The notes beneath the pieces are model-generated. The model searched no databases and had not been told where the DNA came from. It worked only from the letters and a program-made list of their open reading frames with translations. Positions 16,646 through 29,500 of a stretch of DNA of 52,564 bases are shown piece by piece. This DNA comes from an uncultured Christensenellaceae bacterium (GTDB taxonomy: Bacteria > Bacillota > Clostridia > Christensenellales > Borkfalkiaceae): contig CAJUJF010000013.1 of NCBI GenBank assembly GCA_910586825.1, positions 1 through 52,564 on the forward strand, given 5' to 3'. Each line of letters starts with the position of its first letter. The first letter of the stretch is position 1. A program made the translations under genes and the position numbers.

Positions 16646-18517
16646 TCATTCGTTGACGTTCACGGAGGTCATTCTCCGCCAACGCCATTCGCATTGATCG
16701 AAATCTTTTTCAAACTCTTCGCCGTGTCCCATAAAACAGAGCAGCTTTTCGCCCAGCTCCGGAACACTTTCGGTCCGCCCTTCGAGGTAGTCTCCCACCT
16801 TTTTGATCGCGACCGCGACCCGCTGTTTCAACGCGCCGATCCGGATGTCCTGCACGTCGAAGCCGTTCGGTCTGTTTTCCGCATCCCACTGCGCGCGCAG
16901 CGAACGGTAAAACGACTCGATCCGCGCGGGTAACATTTTCAGTCGCAGATACTGCGCGGCAAGCTCTTTTCTGTCTCCTTTCTGATACGCGTTCCGCAGT
17001 TTGATCCCGATCGTCGATTTGATTTCGAGTACGCGGCCGAGGCGGTACTGCGTTTCGAACACGTACTTCCACTGCCCCGACCTGCGCTTTGCCGCGCCGA
17101 TCCGATCGGCGCACTCCTGCAAGATATCGCCGAGATCGTCCGTCGCCATCGTGTCCAGCGTGCCGAGCAACACGTCGTTGAAGAGCAAGTATTTGTTGGA
17201 ACTCGTTTTTTCCTCCACGTCTTCGTGACGGGTAACGCGGTTGCAAAGATCGATCGTCATGAAATCCTCGAACTTCATCCCCGCAAGCGAACCGAAACTC
17301 TTGCGGAACGCATCGTCCAGCCCGAACGCGCCGTAATTGAACCGCGCGCAGTACAGCATCGTGGGCAGAACGGAGAAGAGCGAACTCTCCGCGCCGTTGT
17401 CCCCCCAGCCGGTGACGATATATTCCCTGATCCCGTTTTCGATACAGGCGCGCGCCGACTCCCCGCAGGAGGCAAACCCGTAGCGGTTATCCGGCGTATA
17501 GCCCAGCCATTTCCAGGCGCCCGTCGCAAACCCGATGCGGTTTTCGAACACGCGGTGTTTTTTCATCATTTCGGAATAGTGATTCCTGTCCGTACTGCAA
17601 TAATCCCAATAGACGAGCTCCACGTTTTTCGGCATCTTCCCGTTGATCTCCGGCGGAATCTCGTTGCCGTACTGCGCGGACATCGAGAGCGAGAAAAACA
17701 TATCCGACCACATCATAGGCTTTTCGAACCCGTACTTTTTGCAGATTTCCGTCACGCGGGCTAGGTGTTCGGTCATGACGTCGAACCGTCCGCGCGCGCC
17801 GTGTTTATCCATATATTTCCCGCGCCCGATCATGTACGCTTCGTCCATGCCGATATGAATCTTTTTCGTCGTGAAATAGTCGGCGCAGGTGGAGATCAGA
17901 TCCTCGATAAAGGCGTAAGTCGACTCTTCCCCGACCATGAGAATATCGTTGAAATCGAACAGGTGCGCCAACGCATAATCTCGCACGAGGGTGTTAAAGT
18001 GCGCAAGCGTCTGGATATAGGGGACCAGTTCCATGCCGAAAAGCCGGCAGTATTCGTCGATTTCCCGAATATCTTCGCGCGTATACGGCGTGCGCAGATA
18101 GCCGACGTACGGCTGATTTTTGACGACGAAGGTATCTTCCATATAAAGCCCGAGCGTCTGATACCCCATGACCGCAAGATGACGGATCAGTTTTTTCAGC
18201 GTTCCCTTTTTCGGAACCGCATTCCGCGAACAGTCGCACATATACGTCAGTTCGTCAAAGTTGGCGTTTTGCTCGCAGGAAAAATCGCCCGTTCCGCCGT
18301 ATTCGTCCGCAAACAGTTTGAGCGCATACAAAAACTGAACGCGTCCGGACGCCTCTACCGTAAGCGTGCCGTTCCGATAATCGATTTTCACGCCGCCCGC
18401 ACGACGGAGAAATTCCACCGGAATCCCCTCTTTCCCGAAGCCGAACCCGAACAGTCCGCTCACTTCCGCCGCCGCCACGCCGAGCGCCTCGGCGTCCTTT
18501 AACCGATATACGACCAT
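16646..18517 (-). CDS. GH20-family beta-N-acetylhexosaminidase
   Basis: Encodes 623 residues without a signal peptide, so it is probably cytoplasmic. HIGMDEA (Asp225-Glu226) is the GH20 catalytic pair that works through substrate-assisted catalysis on terminal GlcNAc/GalNAc. The N-terminal 85 residues resemble the GH20b alpha/beta domain, followed by the barrel; the last 200 residues are helical. A longer frame begins at 18598, but the ATG at 18517 has GGAGG 7 bases upstream. Its product, GlcNAc, feeds the kinase, NagA and NagB encoded just downstream. The promoter TTGACA-17-TAGGAT and an AAAACGTTTT palindrome precede it. Confidence 0.87.
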   Translation of the reverse strand: MVVYRLKDAEALGVAAAEVSGLFGFGFGKEGIPVEFLRRAGGVKIDYRNGTLTVEASGRVQFLYALKLFADEYGGTGDFSCEQNANFDELTYMCDCSRNAVPKKGTLKKLIRHLAVMGYQTLGLYMEDTFVVKNQPYVGYLRTPYTREDIREIDEYCRLFGMELVPYIQTLAHFNTLVRDYALAHLFDFNDILMVGEESTYAFIEDLISTCADYFTTKKIHIGMDEAYMIGRGKYMDKHGARGRFDVMTEHLARVTEICKKYGFEKPMMWSDMFFSLSMSAQYGNEIPPEINGKMPKNVELVYWDYCSTDRNHYSEMMKKHRVFENRIGFATGAWKWLGYTPDNRYGFASCGESARACIENGIREYIVTGWGDNGAESSLFSVLPTMLYCARFNYGAFGLDDAFRKSFGSLAGMKFEDFMTIDLCNRVTRHEDVEEKTSSNKYLLFNDVLLGTLDTMATDDLGDILQECADRIGAAKRRSGQWKYVFETQYRLGRVLEIKSTIGIKLRNAYQKGDRKELAAQYLRLKMLPARIESFYRSLRAQWDAENRPNGFDVQDIRIGALKQRVAVAIKKVGDYLEGRTESVPELGEKLLCFMGHGEEFEKDFDQCEWRWRRMTSVNVNE

Positions 18518-18545
18518 AAAATATCCTCCCGCTTGCGGTCTGCCG

Positions 18546-18557
18546 CAAAACGTTTTG
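18546..18557. promoter_or_regulatory. operator-like palindrome before the GH20 gene
   Basis: CAAAACGTTTTG, a perfect 12-base palindrome just downstream of the -10 box of the GH20 promoter. It has the central CG typical of LacI-family/CcpA-type sites; the binding protein is not known. Confidence 0.4.
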
Positions 18558-18682
18558 TTTATCCTATCACATGCGCAACCCTTTGTCAATGTTTTCAAAA
18601 AAATTTTTTCTGTTTTAAATTAAATTTTGTCCAGACGGCGCAAAATGAAGAAAATTTTAACGACAACCTGTTTTTTCGGCAA

Positions 18683-18706
18683 CAAAAAACCCGATGCAAA
18701 CGCATC
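18683..18706 (-). terminator. terminator with no obvious gene
   Basis: CCCGATGC-AAAC-GCATCGGG with a T run on the minus strand. No convincing coding frame ends here: 18518-18873 holds only the GH20 promoter, this hairpin and the promoter of the XRE gene at 18874. It may end a short minus-strand RNA. Confidence 0.65.
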
Positions 18707-18840
18707 GGGCAATCCGATAAACCCAAGTCGACGCGCAGTCATCTTGTTCCGAAACGGCGCATGCGTTCTCCGCGCATACTCGGACTCTTTCCGCACGGAC
18801 GACAGACATAAATATATACGACAAAAATGCGTATTTGCGG

Positions 18841-18862
18841 TATAATACGAGAATTTCTCGTA
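18841..18862 (+). promoter_or_regulatory. -10 box and palindromic operator of the XRE gene at 18874
   Basis: TATAAT (18841-18846) is directly overlapped by TACGAGAA-T-TTCTCGTA (18846-18862), a perfect 8-1-8 palindrome spanning the expected start site. It is probably the autoregulatory operator. Confidence 0.65.
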
Positions 18863-18873
18863 ATATTAAAGTT

Positions 18874-19083
18874 ATGAACAATATCATAGCGGCACGCATC
18901 AAAGAAATACGACGCGATCTCGGCTTGACGCAATCGCAATTCGGCGAAAAACTTTCCACCTCTCAGGATACGGTATCCCACTGGGAACTCGGCACCCGTT
19001 TCCCGACGACCGACTTCGTCATTTCCATCTGCCGGATTTTCGATATCTCCGCCGACTATCTGCTCGGTCTGAAAGATTTTTAA
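18874..19083 (+). CDS. XRE-family HTH regulator
   Basis: Encodes 69 residues, a single Cro/C1 HTH domain (LTQSQFGEKLSTSQDTVSHW at about 17-36), ending SADYLLGLKDF. I chose the ATG at 18874 (MNNIIAARIKE) over the longer frame from 18835, which would begin upstream of the -10 box. The ribosome binding site is weak. It is related to the lone XRE gene at 42041-42241. A perfect palindrome at the start site suggests autorepression; further targets are unknown. Confidence 0.82.
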   Translation: MNNIIAARIKEIRRDLGLTQSQFGEKLSTSQDTVSHWELGTRFPTTDFVISICRIFDISADYLLGLKDF

Positions 19084-19166
19084 ATTCAACCGGTTATGTT
19101 GACGATTCTACGGATAAACGCGTCAAACTATTTATCCGCATTCTTTCGTCATACCGCGATTCACCG

Positions 19167-19191
19167 AAAAACCCGCGTTCCCGCGGGTTTT
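19167..19191. terminator. bidirectional terminator
   Basis: AAAACCCGCG/CGCGGGTTTT hairpin with T runs on both strands, between the convergent XRE gene and the ABC permease gene. Confidence 0.85.
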
Positions 19192-19195
19192 TGCT

Positions 19196-20092
19196 CTACT
19201 GCTTTTTCTTTTTCCACGGCGCCGCGCACAGCAGCACGTAGACGCCTACAAGCGCCGCGACCGACAGCGAGATCACGAGAAAACAAGTCCATTCGGGCAC
19301 GGATTTTCCGAAAAAGTCGAGCGTGCAATCGAAGCCGCCGCGCATCGCCTCCGTGTATTCCTCCGAAAACCGCGCGCCGATTTCGTCGATCGCGCCGCCC
19401 ATGAAATGCTCGTGCAGGAGAGAGGTCCCGTAGGTGCCGGGCACAAACATCAGCGTGTTCGCGATCCCCTTCGCCAATTCGGAAATCGGCATATACGCGC
19501 CGCAGAGAAACCCGTACGACGCGGAAACGATCGCTTCCACCGCCGTGATCCCGCCCTGCGATTTCAAAAACCGACAGACGATGGAAGACAGCGCGGTGCC
19601 GAACAGGACGAGAACGATCAGATCGAGCAGAATGAAAAACACGTCCGAGACGGAAAGATACCAGCCCACGATCGCAAGGTATACGAAACCGACGGCAAGC
19701 GCGGCGCAACACACCATCAGCGTGACCAACGCGGTGGAGAGATAATAACTGAGCGCAAGCGTCGACTGCGAAACGGGCGAAACCGCAAAGTCGGAAAAGC
19801 GGTCGGTCACTTTGTCCTGCACCATTACCATATTCGCCGTGAACGCAATGGAAACGGCGCTGACCGCCAGCAGAGACGACAGCAACCAGCCGCCCGCAAA
19901 CCCCTCCACAAGGCGGGAGGAAACTTCGGCGCCTTCGGGCAGAATACTCATCAAACTGTCGCGGTAAACGTCGCCCAAAAACGCGACGAACAGAAAGAAG
20001 AGGATCAACGGCGCGATCAGGGAAGAAAAAAACAGCCCTTTTTCCTTGAAATAGATTTTACAGTTTCTTCGGATGAGACTGAGAAGTTTCAT
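19196..20092 (-). CDS. ABC-2 type transporter permease
   Basis: Encodes 298 residues with about six hydrophobic segments and the ABC-2 permease pattern: a cytoplasmic N-terminus (LLSLIRRNCKIYFKEKG), a large extracytoplasmic loop after the first helix, and a C-terminal KKKKQ tail. It pairs with the ATPase encoded immediately upstream; the ATG overlaps its stop codon (20089-20092). The family exports drugs, lipids or polysaccharides; the substrate is unknown. It resembles the permease at 34579-35586 in layout and in segments such as MVMVQDKVTDRFSDFAVSPV. Confidence 0.85.
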   Translation of the reverse strand: MKLLSLIRRNCKIYFKEKGLFFSSLIAPLILFFLFVAFLGDVYRDSLMSILPEGAEVSSRLVEGFAGGWLLSSLLAVSAVSIAFTANMVMVQDKVTDRFSDFAVSPVSQSTLALSYYLSTALVTLMVCCAALAVGFVYLAIVGWYLSVSDVFFILLDLIVLVLFGTALSSIVCRFLKSQGGITAVEAIVSASYGFLCGAYMPISELAKGIANTLMFVPGTYGTSLLHEHFMGGAIDEIGARFSEEYTEAMRGGFDCTLDFFGKSVPEWTCFLVISLSVAALVGVYVLLCAAPWKKKKQ

Positions 20093-20994
20093 AGATGTTC
20101 CTCCGATTTTTTACCCGTCACGTTCAGAAACACGTCGTCCATCTTGCCCTTCGTGATCTCGTAATCCCGAAAGAGCGCGGGATGTTTCAAGATCAGCGCT
20201 GTCGCCGCCGCAGTGTCTTTTACGGAAATGCGGTAACCCTCGCCCGTCCGTTCGACGGGAAGCCCCAGCGCGGCGAGCTCCTCCTCCGCAACACCGTAAA
20301 AGGTGACGTAATCCCCCGTGTATCGGTTTTTCAGTTCGTTCGGCGTGGCGTCGGCAAGGATCTTCCCCCCGTCGAGGATCACGACGCGGTCGGCGTCCGT
20401 CGCTTCTTCCATATAGTGCGTCGTCAGAAATACCGTCATTTCCTTTTCCGCGCGCAGCCGATGCACGATCCCCCACACCGTTTTCCTCGTCTGGGGATCC
20501 AAACCGGTCGTCGGTTCGTCTAAAACGAGGATCTGCGGTTCGTGTACGAGCGCGCGGGCAATATCCACCCTGCGGCGCTGTCCGCCCGAAAGCTTCCCGA
20601 CGGGACGGCGGAGAATCTCCTTTAAGTCGAATATCTCCGTGAGCTCTTGCTGGCGTTTGAGGAACGCCGCGCCCGTGATCCCGTAGAGGGAAGCGCGATA
20701 GCGCAGGTTGTCGGAAACGGAGAGCGGAAGATCGAGCACGCTGTTCTGGAACACCACGCCGAGACGTTTTTTCACGTCGCCAAGATGACCGTCGAGGTCG
20801 AGACCGTCTATTTTCACGCTGCCGCCGTCCCGTCCGAGCCGACCGCAGAGAATGGAAATCGTCGTGCTCTTGCCCGCGCCGTTCACGCCGAGAAAGGCGA
20901 AAAATTCCCCGCGACCCACCGCAAAGGAGATGTCGTCCACCGCCTTTACCGCGCCGTAATGTTTTTTCAAATGTTCGATTTCGATTACGTTCAT
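20089..20994 (-). CDS. ABC-2 type transporter ATP-binding protein
   Basis: Encodes 301 residues. Walker A is GVNGAGKST (36-44), the signature LSGGQ is at 135-139 and Walker B is ILVLDEPTTG (155-164), with a downstream His switch (TTHYMEE). The C-terminal 80 residues form the DrrA/NodI-type extension. GGGAG precedes the ATG. It is translationally coupled to the permease gene. An HTH-membrane protein gene lies 15 bases upstream, so it may be in the same transcript. Confidence 0.93.
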   Translation of the reverse strand: MNVIEIEHLKKHYGAVKAVDDISFAVGRGEFFAFLGVNGAGKSTTISILCGRLGRDGGSVKIDGLDLDGHLGDVKKRLGVVFQNSVLDLPLSVSDNLRYRASLYGITGAAFLKRQQELTEIFDLKEILRRPVGKLSGGQRRRVDIARALVHEPQILVLDEPTTGLDPQTRKTVWGIVHRLRAEKEMTVFLTTHYMEEATDADRVVILDGGKILADATPNELKNRYTGDYVTFYGVAEEELAALGLPVERTGEGYRISVKDTAAATALILKHPALFRDYEITKGKMDDVFLNVTGKKSEEHL

Positions 20995-21009
20995 ATTTTG
21001 CTCCCGACT

Positions 21010-21969
21010 TTAATTCTTTTTATCGAAACTTTGCATCACCGTATTCACGATTCCGCAGAGGATCCCGCCGATCGGGAAAACGACCCATGCGGAATGCCAT
21101 AAATCGCCGAGGAATCCGCACAGCAGGAACACCGCCGTCGCCGTAAGCATGATCGCGCCGCTGATCCCGCCCGCGATCCGTTGCAGGCGGCTCTCGTTCG
21201 CTTTGCCCGTTTGCGGCTCCGAAACCTCGCTCGACGGCTTGTATCCGTCGCGGCGGATCCCGATCAGACAAAGCCCGCCGACGCAAACGCTCAAACCCGC
21301 CAAAAACACCGCGGTGATCACGCACCCGTTAAAACCGCTCCGTTTCGTGCCGTCGGGCGCAAACAGCGCGAACCCGAGAACGAGCATGACGATGAGCAAG
21401 ATGACTCCCGCAAACAGACATGCCATGACGAGCGGATACCGCCGCAGAAACGCCTTCGCGTCCTCCGCCGAAACCCCTCTTCTTTCGGGATGCGCTTTCT
21501 TTTCGTTTTCGTTCGTGATCCCGCCGTACACGAACAAAAAGACCGACGCCGCGACAAACAGAAATACGCACGCCACGCCGAAAATGCGGTATGGTTTTGC
21601 ATCGCGCAAGACGCCGAACCCGCTCAGCAATACACAAAGCGCGACGCCGAGCAGCGTGGATCCCACGCCGAAAGCCATCATGAGGGAAAATCGGTCGATC
21701 CGACGTTTTTCCGCCCGTTCGTTGTTCCGATCGGGACTTTCGCTGTCCCGCTCCCGAACTTCGCCCGCGGCAACGTTCCCCCGCAACAACGCGTCGCAAT
21801 TCACGCCGAACTTATCGCACAGCGCGATGAGTTTATCCGTTTCCGGAAAGGCCTCTCCCGTTTCCCATTTGCTGACCGCCTGACGGGAAACGCCAAGCTC
21901 GTCGGCGAGCTGTTCCTGCGTGATTCCGTTCCGTTTTCTTAAAATAGAAATGTTTTCCGCAACCGACAT
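21010..21969 (-). CDS. XRE HTH domain fused to a multi-pass membrane domain
   Basis: Encodes 319 residues. Residues 1-65 are a Cro/C1 HTH (ISILRKRNGITQEQLADELGVSRQAVSKWETGEAFPETDK). After a charged linker there are about six hydrophobic segments. Such membrane-tethered HTH proteins often sit beside ABC-2 exporters, and this gene lies 15 bases upstream of the ATPase gene. The role is probably control of the exporter in response to a membrane signal, but that is inference. The ATG at 21969 has GGAG upstream; the longer frame is not used. Confidence 0.82.
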   Translation of the reverse strand: MSVAENISILRKRNGITQEQLADELGVSRQAVSKWETGEAFPETDKLIALCDKFGVNCDALLRGNVAAGEVRERDSESPDRNNERAEKRRIDRFSLMMAFGVGSTLLGVALCVLLSGFGVLRDAKPYRIFGVACVFLFVAASVFLFVYGGITNENEKKAHPERRGVSAEDAKAFLRRYPLVMACLFAGVILLIVMLVLGFALFAPDGTKRSGFNGCVITAVFLAGLSVCVGGLCLIGIRRDGYKPSSEVSEPQTGKANESRLQRIAGGISGAIMLTATAVFLLCGFLGDLWHSAWVVFPIGGILCGIVNTVMQSFDKKN

Positions 21970-22085
21970 CTTATTTCTCCGTTTTTTACGTCTATCATAT
22001 CCGCGCGCGCTCAAAAACACCACCGCTTTACAGTTGCTTTCGCAAAAAATCTGCGCAACTTGCGGTTGCATTTTCGAAAAAACGC

Positions 22086-22682
22086 CTATTCGATACGCAA
22101 AACGTGAACGCGTTTGGAAATACTCTCCCGTTCGGGGAAGTAATAGGCGTACAGCGCGCAAAATTCCACATGCAAACGGTCGGCGATCTCCTCGTCGGAA
22201 ACTTCCCGTATCATGTTCGCCTGCACCGCAAGCCCGTAAGCATACATCGACATGTGGTCGTGAAATTTCGCCGCGCGCTCTTCGTCCATTCCGTATATAC
22301 GTTTCATTTCGGCGACGATATCGGCGAAATAAGGCTCCTCCACGCGGGGAGGAGCGCCGTCGCGCGGCTCGTTGAGAAAACGGAACAGCCCTTTCTCTTC
22401 GCGCGCAAAACGGACGTAACCCATTCCGAACGCTTCGTAACGGTCGTTCGGCGCGCAGTTTTTAAAATAGTGTTCGATCCTTCGGCGGTATTCCTCTTCC
22501 GCTTTTAAACGAAGCGCGGCAACGAGTTCCGACATATTCCGGAACTGCGAATACACGGGCTGCGTGGAACAGCCGATTTCCGCGGCGATCCTGCGCGCGT
22601 TCAGCGCTTCCGCGCCCTCTTTCCGCACGACTTCCGCCGCCGCTTTCAAAATCCTTTCCTTCGTTATTCTGACGTTTGACAT
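22086..22682 (-). CDS. TetR/AcrR-family regulator
   Basis: Encodes 198 residues. The N-terminal TetR HTH (about 6-55, ILKAAAEVVRKEGAEALNARRIAAEIGCSTQPVYSQF) is followed by an all-helical ligand domain. An ATAACA-AG-TGTTAT palindrome sits 23 bases upstream of the ATG, a typical autoregulatory site. The gene lies 116 bases upstream of the HTH-membrane protein and ABC-2 genes in the same orientation, and probably controls them together with itself. Confidence 0.9.
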   Translation of the reverse strand: MSNVRITKERILKAAAEVVRKEGAEALNARRIAAEIGCSTQPVYSQFRNMSELVAALRLKAEEEYRRRIEHYFKNCAPNDRYEAFGMGYVRFAREEKGLFRFLNEPRDGAPPRVEEPYFADIVAEMKRIYGMDEERAAKFHDHMSMYAYGLAVQANMIREVSDEEIADRLHVEFCALYAYYFPERESISKRVHVLRIE

Positions 22683-22705
22683 GATATCCTCTTCGGATCA
22701 CAAAT

Positions 22706-22719
22706 ATAACAAGTGTTAT
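22706..22719. promoter_or_regulatory. TetR operator candidate
   Basis: ATAACA-AG-TGTTAT, a perfect 6-2-6 palindrome immediately upstream of the TetR gene. Confidence 0.6.
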
Positions 22720-22756
22720 TTTATCATAAGCGATCGGGATTGTCAACGATTTGCAC

Positions 22757-22791
22757 AAAAAAAGAACGCGCCGAAGCGCGTTCTTTTTGCT
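22757..22791 (-). terminator. terminator of the rpoBC unit
   Basis: GAACGCGC-CGAA-GCGCGTTC with T runs on both strands, 6 bases past the rpoC stop. Confidence 0.88.
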
Positions 22792-22796
22792 GTCTT

Positions 22797-26585
<3,789 letters not shown>

Positions 26586-26597
26586 AAATTGCCTCCC

Positions 26598-29500
26598 TTA
26601 CTCTTCGTCGGACGAGTCGTCGTCGCCGAACAGATCGCCGAACGAACCGTCTTCGTCGATATCCGACAAGTCGTCGTCTTCGAGATCTTTATCGCCGAAC
26701 AGATCGTCGGATACGAAATCTTCGTCCTCGTCCGCGTCGTCGAAGATGGAGCCGATCTCCTCTTCGTCGTCCTCGTCCTCCTGACCGAAATCGAAATCCT
26801 GCTCTTCGGCGGAAATCTCTTCTCTTCTCGGCGCGTTGTCTCTTTCGTCGTCGTCGAATTCGCGGATAATGAGTTCTTCGTTGTTTTCGGTGAGAACTTT
26901 CACGTCGAGCGCGAGCGACTGCAATTCTTTGAGAAGCACCTTAAACGCTTCGGGAATTCCGGGTTCGGAAATGTTGTTGCCTTTCACGATGCTCTCGTAC
27001 GTTTTCACGCGTCCGACGATATCGTCCGATTTGACCGTGAGGATCTCTTGCAAAATGTGCGCCGCACCGTAAGCTTCGAGCGCCCACACTTCCATTTCTC
27101 CGAAACGCTGACCGCCGAACTGCGCTTTCCCGCCGAGCGGCTGCTGCGTTACCATGGAATACGGACCGATCGAACGCGCGTGGATCTTGTCGTCGACAAG
27201 GTGAATCAGCTTGATCATGTACATGATGCCGATGGTCACGCGGTTTTCGAACGGCTCGCCCGTTCTTCCGTCGAATACCTGGAACTTTCCGTCCACTTTG
27301 CCTTCGGGATTGAACAGATTATTCTCTTCGAAAAGTTTTTCGATGTCGCGCTCGGTCGCGCCGTCGAATACGGGGGTCGCGATCTTCCAGCCGAGCTGGC
27401 GGCAGACGTAACCGAGGTGTACTTCGAGGACCTGACCGATATTCATACGCGAAGGAACGCCGAGCGGATTCAGCAGAATCTGCAAAGGCGTGCCGTCGGG
27501 CAGGAAGGGCATGTCGCCCTGCGGAAGCACGCGGGAAATGACGCCCTTGTTTCCGTGGCGGCCCGCCATCTTGTCGCCGACCTGAATCTTACGCTTCTGC
27601 GCGACGTAAACGCGCACCAGCTTGTTCACGCCGGGCGAGAGTTCGTCTTTGTTCTCCCGCGTGAAAATTTTAACGTCTACGACAATACCGCCTTCCCCGT
27701 GCGGAACGCGCAGGGAGGTATCGCGGACTTCTCTCGATTTTTCCCCGAAAATCGCGCGGAGCAAACGCTCTTCGGGCGTGAGTTCGGTCTCGCCCTTGGG
27801 CGTCACTTTGCCGACGAGAATGTCGCCGCTCGTCACTTCCGCGCCGATGCGGACGATCCCGTCTTCGTCGAGATCTTTCAAAGCGTCGTCGCCCACGTTG
27901 GGAATATCGCGCGTGATCTCCTCTTCGCCGAGCTTGGTATCGCGCGCTTCCGTCTCGTGTTCTTCGATATGAATGGAAGTGAACACGTCGTCCTGCACGA
28001 GTTTCTCGGAAATGAGGATCGCGTCTTCGTAGTTATAGCCTTCCCACTCCATGAACCCGACGAGAATGTTTTTGCCGAGCGCAAGTTCGCCGTTGTTGGT
28101 CGACGGACCGTCGGCGATCACTTCGTCTTTCTCCACTCTGTCGCCCGTCGAAATGATCGGACGCTGGTTGAGGCAAGTCCCCTGGTTGGAACGTTCGAAT
28201 TTCTTTAACGCATACTCCGTTTCGAACCCGCTGTCCTCGCGGATCACGATACGGTCGGAGGAAACGGCGGTCGCGACGCCCGCGGCTTTCGCCCGCACGA
28301 TCACGCCGGAATCGCGCGCGATCGCGGCTTCGATTCCCGTCGCAACGATCGAGGGTTCCGTTTTCAGAAGCGGAACCGCCTGCCGCTGCATGTTCGAACC
28401 CATGAGCGCACGGTTGGTATCGTCGTTTTCCAGGAACGGGATCAGCGCGGTCGCGACGGAGACGAGCTGTTTGGGGCTGACGTCCATGTAGTCGATGCGC
28501 TCGCGCGGCATTTCGATAATCAATTCGCGGTAACGGCAGCCGACGCGCTCGTTCTTGAACTTACCCTCTTCGTCGAGCGGTTCGTTCGCCTGCGCAACCA
28601 CATAGCGGTCTTCTTCGTCCGCCGTAAGATAATCCACGTGATCGGTCACCACGCCCGTCTCTTTGTCGACTTTGCGGTACGGGGACATGATGAATCCGAA
28701 TTCGTTGACCTTCGAGAAGGTGGCGAGCGAGGAAATCAACCCGATGTTCTGACCTTCGGGCGTCTCGATCGGGCACATACGCCCGTAATGCGAATAGTGA
28801 ACGTCGCGGACTTCGAAAGTCGCTCTGTCGCGGTTCAAACCGCCTGGACCGAGCGCGGAGAGTTTCCGCTTGTGCGTGAGTTCCGCGATCGGGTTGGTCT
28901 GATCCATGAACTGCGAAAGCTGGGACGAACCGAAGAATTCGCGGATTACGGCGGAAATCGGACGCACGTTGATGAGTCCGGAAGGCGTCACTTCCATGGG
29001 GTCGGCGGTCGCCATGCGTTCTCTGATCAACCGTTCGAGACGGGACATACCGATGCGGAGCTGGTTTTGGAGCAGCTCGCCCACCGAACGCACGCGGCGG
29101 TTGCCGAGGTGGTCGATTTCGTCCACCGTGCCGATGCCGTATTGCAGATCGAGGTTGGTGGAAACCGCGGCGACGATGTCGTCTACCGTGATGCATTTGT
29201 GGTTCAGCTTTTCGACGAGCGGTTTGATCTTCTTCTTTTCTTCGGGCGTGATGCCGAGTACGCGGCGTTCCGCTTCGAGATCGACGGGCGCGTTCGCGCT
29301 TGCCGGCGCGTCGTCGCGCGCGAGAAGTTCGTGGAAGACCTTGCAGGCTTCGACGAATTTCAAACGGTTGTCTCTGCGCTTTTCGCGGTTCTTCTTCTCT
29401 TCCTGCTTCTCGTCCGCTTCGGGCGCGATTTCGCGGGTGTTGTACACGTCGTTGATCGCGTCGAGATATTTTTCCGCAACCTCTTCCGAAGAAAGCGTCT

